In this document: one piece after another, positions 62,401-64,000 of the stretch | Numbering within the stretch: the first letter of the stretch is position 1 | How the letters are laid out: each line of letters opens with the position of its first letter | Translations under genes and position numbers: made by a program | From: an uncultured Clostridia bacterium | Lineage (GTDB): Bacteria > Bacillota > Clostridia > Oscillospirales > Acutalibacteraceae | Direction: 5' to 3' | Length of the DNA stretch: 64,000 nt | Assembly: GCA_945787805.1 (NCBI GenBank) | Contig: CALZID010000003.1 | Span: forward strand, 93,125-157,124 | Notes under the pieces: generated by a model | Told to the model about the DNA's origin: nothing | What the model saw: the letters and a program-made list of their open reading frames with translations, nothing else | The model's database searches: none

Positions 62401-62504
62401 GCGATATGCTTGAAAATAATATTTGTGAATTAGATGTTGCTGATAATTCAATTTCCGTTGACTTCAAACCGTTTGAAATCAATACAATCAAAATAATCAA
62501 ATAA
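59472..62504 (+). CDS. GH38 alpha-mannosidase
   Basis: A 1,010-residue glycoside hydrolase family 38 enzyme; the start at 59472 is chosen because GGGGGCAAAATTCT precedes it. Zinc-binding IGHTHIDVAWEWTLAQTREK near residue 236, the catalytic Asp in GMWVEADCNLCSGE near 313, WLPDVFGYSAALPQI near 352 and NQFHDIIPGSS near 570. No signal peptide, so it is intracellular and probably trims mannose from imported glycans. It overlaps the end of folC only in its longer reading. No transporter gene is adjacent. Confidence 0.93.
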   Translation: MYKDFIEDRINVFLEEFEKLIIKENIPITDFLYKECDYKLDNTLPEIDGEFTLFTPYINRWGGKKDKHAWFYNEIEVPSHWDGEIQLAVASDARLGWCDINPQFIAYVDGKLQQGIDKNHREVFLAKGTHKVYLYAYSGSVHDEYVDFVTNLQLIDAKTKQLYYDIKVPFEILFFEDENSRNYFEIKKHLNNALNFIDMRSPYSDEYYASLDKAIDYLKTEFYGKYCHKGDVFAFCIGHTHIDVAWEWTLAQTREKILRSFSTVLTLMKKYPEYKFMSSQPQLYKYLKTDAPELYEEVKEMVKQGRWEVEGGMWVEADCNLCSGESLVRQFIYGKRFMKDEFGVDSKILWLPDVFGYSAALPQILEKCGIDKFVTSKIGWNEMNKMPYDTFIWHGIDNTPVFTHFMTAQDKVKGVEPATNVTYNGKLNASQLRGAYDRYQQKDLYDNVLMTFGFGDGGGGPYAKDLEYFRRLEKGIPGTSTPIMAFSGEFFDDIKSKTENNPKIPHWSGELYLEFHRGTYTSQARNKRYNRKSEFMFQRAETLSLIDEHLNGYKYRKEDMMNAWETILLNQFHDIIPGSSINEVYVDSVAQYEEIGAVGNEIIDDTTNEIAENVEATDGYVVFNPHSFQNSGAVEIDGKYYFAENIPAKGYKVINPITEKSKITVTKNSIENDFFRLILDEKGTFTSIFDKRNNREVLKNGQRGNVITAYEDYPREYDNWEMSSYYTEKHWEADKVESVEILNEGERAGLKITKSFKNSIIVQSIYLYNNIDKIDFETYMDWKESHIILKTAFPVDVNSNKATYDIQFGSVERPTHKNTSWDAAKFEVCAHKYCDLSEYGYGVSLLNDCKYGHAVHDGVMSLTMVKCGTFPDPEADKCEHYFTYSLFPHAGDFREAGTIKKAYDLNVPMLCKKAGENKGTLSNEFSLFTVDCDNVIFETAKKAETEDTIVLRGCEYFNKRTTANVKFGFDVKKAYLCDMLENNICELDVADNSISVDFKPFEINTIKIIK

Positions 62505-62709
62505 ATGGACACCTCTGCGAATGAAATGAGCAGAAGCGCTGTCTGAGCTGGTAGGCGAGTAATGCTTGCTCCCGCCGAAATATTCAGCCCATAAAAAAAC
62601 ACCCCAAGGGAGACACTCCGTAAGGAAGTTGTCTCCTTATTATTTTCGTCTTATTTTGTGTCTGTCTTTCAAATTCAAAACAAAATATAGTGTTTATTAT
62701 GAAAAAGCC
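62505..62709. other. Intergenic region after the mannosidase
   Basis: It holds a terminator and otherwise no gene that I can support. The sequence at 62575-62605 resembles a degenerate junction, where chromosomal and mobile DNA may meet. Confidence 0.4.
62606..62640 (+). terminator. Terminator after the GH38 gene
   Basis: AAGGGAGACA and TGTCTCCTT arms around CTCCGTAAGGAAGT, followed by a T-rich tract. Confidence 0.7.
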
Positions 62710-62738
62710 TTGACAATTTCGGTAAGGTATATTATACT
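62710..62738 (+). promoter_or_regulatory. Promoter of the XRE-ImmA module with repeated GGTAAG boxes
   Basis: TTGACA (62710-62715), 17 bp, TATACT (62733-62738). GGTAAG occurs in the spacer and again just after the -10, a likely operator for the XRE protein. Confidence 0.8.
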
Positions 62739-62786
62739 TTTGGTAAGTCGGAGTAGAGGTTACTCCGCAAATAAGGAGGAAATACT

Positions 62787-63098
62787 ATGAGTAAAGCATT
62801 TGGACAGAGGTTATTAAACCTATTACAAAAACAAGGTATAACACAAAAGGAGCTTGCTGATAGAATTAACACTACTGAAGCCACGCTCTCTCGTTACGTT
62901 TCCGGCGACAGAGAGCCTAAAGCGGATATGCTTGCAAACATCGCTACCGCCCTGCATACCACTTCTGATTATCTGCTCGGTATAGAGTCTGATGATTTTG
63001 ATTTTCCAAAGGTAGAGCGTTTGTTGGCAAGAAACGCCACAACAATGTCGGAAAAACAAAAACGAGCACTTATTTCTGCTTTGTTCGGGGAGGACTAA
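62787..63098 (+). CDS. XRE-family transcription regulator
   Basis: A 103-residue protein with an N-terminal helix-turn-helix (ITQKELADRINTTEATLSRY, residues 18-37) and a short helical tail. It starts after AAGGAGGAAATACT. With the following protease gene it forms the usual ImmR/ImmA pair that controls mobile elements: the protease removes the repressor upon a signal. The protease gene is interrupted here. Confidence 0.92.
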   Translation: MSKAFGQRLLNLLQKQGITQKELADRINTTEATLSRYVSGDREPKADMLANIATALHTTSDYLLGIESDDFDFPKVERLLARNATTMSEKQKRALISALFGED

Positions 63099-63100
63099 TA

Positions 63101-63649
63101 TTGGCATTTAGATTATCAGATAAGCGTTGTGAGGAAATTAAGGAGATTGTGGTCAACACTTTCGAGTAACTTAACATCCGATGTATTCCGATAAGTGCCT
63201 TTGAAATGGCTACAAAACTCGGTGCGGTGGTAGTCCCTTATTCCTCAAAATCCGAAGAAACACGTCAGCTTATGATGGAAAGAAGCGAGGACGGATTTAC
63301 TATCAAGAAAGATGGCGTGTGGTACATTTTTTATAACGATGCAAAAGGCTACGGACGTGTCAACAACACCCTAACCCACGAGTGTGGACATATAGTGTTG
63401 GATCACACGGAAGAAAGCGAATTGGCAGAAGCCGAAGCGAAGTTTTTTGCAAAGTATGCTCTCGCACCGCCCGTTCTAATTCACAAATTAGAGTTAAAGG
63501 ATGCCTACGAGGTTTACGAGCATTTTGACATCAGCCTTGAAGCAGCAGGCTACGCCTTCTCTTACTATCGTAAATGGTTGACTTACGGCAATAAGGATTA
63601 TACCAATTACGAAATACGATTACTCCAGCTTTTCAAAGAAGCTGTATAA
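63101..63649 (+). pseudogene. ImmA/IrrE-type metallopeptidase, interrupted by an in-frame stop
   Basis: A TTG start at 63101 opens a frame that reads LAFRLSDKRCEEIKEIVVN and then meets TAA at 63167-63169. The same frame continues after it to 63649, with the zinc motif THECGHIVLDH near codon 92. The downstream part can be read from ATG at 63206 as 147 residues, which would lack the first ~35 residues but keep the active site. The gene is either broken or re-initiated. The upstream part has GGGGAGGACTAATA as its ribosome binding site; the internal ATG has none. Confidence 0.78.
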
Positions 63650-63681
63650 TAGAAAATTAAGAGAAAGGATGGTGATGTTAT

Positions 63682-63882
63682 ATGATTGTAAAGGTCGTAC
63701 AAATAGAAAAAGCACTCAGTAAATTGCGGCAACAATTTACAAAGTGCGTTCTCTTTGGATGCGAGCATCCGATATTCTTCTACAAGTATTATGCCACATC
63801 TGAAGAAAAATTGCAAGAACTATTGATGTTTTTACGAAAAAAATTTGCGATTTTCTGCAAAGAACAGATGAGGAGGGCATAA
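63682..63882 (+). CDS. Small protein of unknown function
   Basis: A 66-residue basic protein after GAAAGGATGGTGATGTTAT. It reads MIVKVVQIEKALSKLRQQFT, followed by a Cys/Tyr/Phe-containing middle and a Lys-rich helix. No family recognised. Its good ribosome binding site and the tight spacing to its neighbours support a real gene in the XRE-ImmA module. Confidence 0.65.
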   Translation: MIVKVVQIEKALSKLRQQFTKCVLFGCEHPIFFYKYYATSEEKLQELLMFLRKKFAIFCKEQMRRA

Positions 63883-63885
63883 TAT

Positions 63886-63978
63886 ATGTCAAGAAAAAAT
63901 GGCACTCGAAGCGGGTGCAAAGATGTTTTTCACGCATTTTTAGTAAAGGCTCTGTCACAACAAATGGTTGATTTTTGA
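63886..63978 (+). CDS. Very small ORF, possibly real
   Basis: A 30-codon ORF starting 3 bp after the previous gene, with AGGAGGGCATAATAT before it. It reads MSRKNGTRSGCKDVFHAFLV and then KALSQQMVDF. The ribosome binding site is strong, but the length is minimal and its stop overlaps a promoter. Confidence 0.45.
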   Translation: MSRKNGTRSGCKDVFHAFLVKALSQQMVDF

Positions 63979-63996
63979 CGAGAAATAGCGTATAAT
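63968..63996 (+). promoter_or_regulatory. Promoter at the window end, pointing right
   Basis: TTGATT (63968-63973), 17 bp, TATAAT (63991-63996). The gene it drives starts outside the window. Confidence 0.65.
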
Positions 63997-64000
63997 AATA

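Noticed and set aside
1-64000. CRISPR array
   Set aside because: No regularly spaced repeats of 23-47 bp with unique spacers were seen; the GGGGACGG units are too short and contiguous.

Overview
The window reads as a low-GC Firmicute of class Clostridia, probably a gut Oscillospirales/Ruminococcaceae-type organism. Three things point there. The right-hand chromosomal part carries the SCIFF peptide with its radical-SAM maturase, a pair typical of Clostridia. The conjugation module is of the Tn1549-like type common in gut Clostridia. Ribosome binding sites are AGGAGG-like, with frequent TTG and GTG starts. All family names come from reading the sequence; no database search was run.

Layout. (A) 1-7,030: the 3' part of a large RHS/YD-repeat polymorphic toxin, a candidate immunity protein, then a 485-bp orphan copy of an rhs segment. 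The orphan copy is embedded in a small array of GGGGACGG repeats and followed by a REP-associated tyrosine transposase (RAYT). (B) 7,270-13,210: an unrecognised four-gene operon with a four-helix membrane protein and an anchored protein ending in an OmpA-like domain, then a standalone SMC/AAA_13-like ATPase. (C) 13,213-36,973, almost all on the minus strand: an integrative conjugative element backbone. It holds a VirD4-like coupling protein, Toprim primase, MobP-type relaxase with accessory protein and candidate oriT, NlpC/P60 hydrolase, VirB4, VirB3/PrgI-, VirB6- and VirB2-like parts, a SpaA-repeat surface protein, a CAP lipoprotein, SpoVG, YodL/DUF3846, AbrB-like proteins, a Dam methylase, a very short DUF3789 protein, LPD28 and DUF4314 proteins. 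Two cargo genes sit inside it with their own promoters and terminators: a PBECR4-type nuclease behind a structured leader RNA, and a HipA-like kinase.

(D) 37,050-47,400: a probable defence island with a Toprim/AAA ATPase pair, an Sll1717-type P-loop ATPase, an FRG-domain protein with a GNAT acetyltransferase, and a 1,286-residue HNH-NACHT protein. (E) 47,509-51,407: a compact integrated element bounded by perfect 46-bp repeats of the 3' half of a tRNA-Arg(ACG) gene. It has integrase, excisionase, HUH replication protein and S24-type repressor. (F) 51,812-62,504: ordinary chromosome with an E2-like acyltransferase, an Orn/Lys/Arg-type decarboxylase, scfB and scfA, nadB-nadC-folC and a GH38 alpha-mannosidase. 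(G) 62,700-64,000: start of another mobile-looking module, with an XRE regulator, a broken ImmA/IrrE protease and two small ORFs, ending in a strong promoter that points out of the window.

How it fits together: the conjugation genes form one long leftward series with many overlapping or closely spaced genes, interrupted by several terminators. Regulated cargo is inserted at terminator-bounded points, and defence genes accumulate at the right end of the module, next to the tRNA attachment site that the small element also uses. The best candidates for undescribed biology are the PBECR4 nuclease with its leader RNA at 16,762-17,484, the four-gene membrane operon at 7,273-10,733, and the HNH-NACHT and FRG/GNAT genes of the island.
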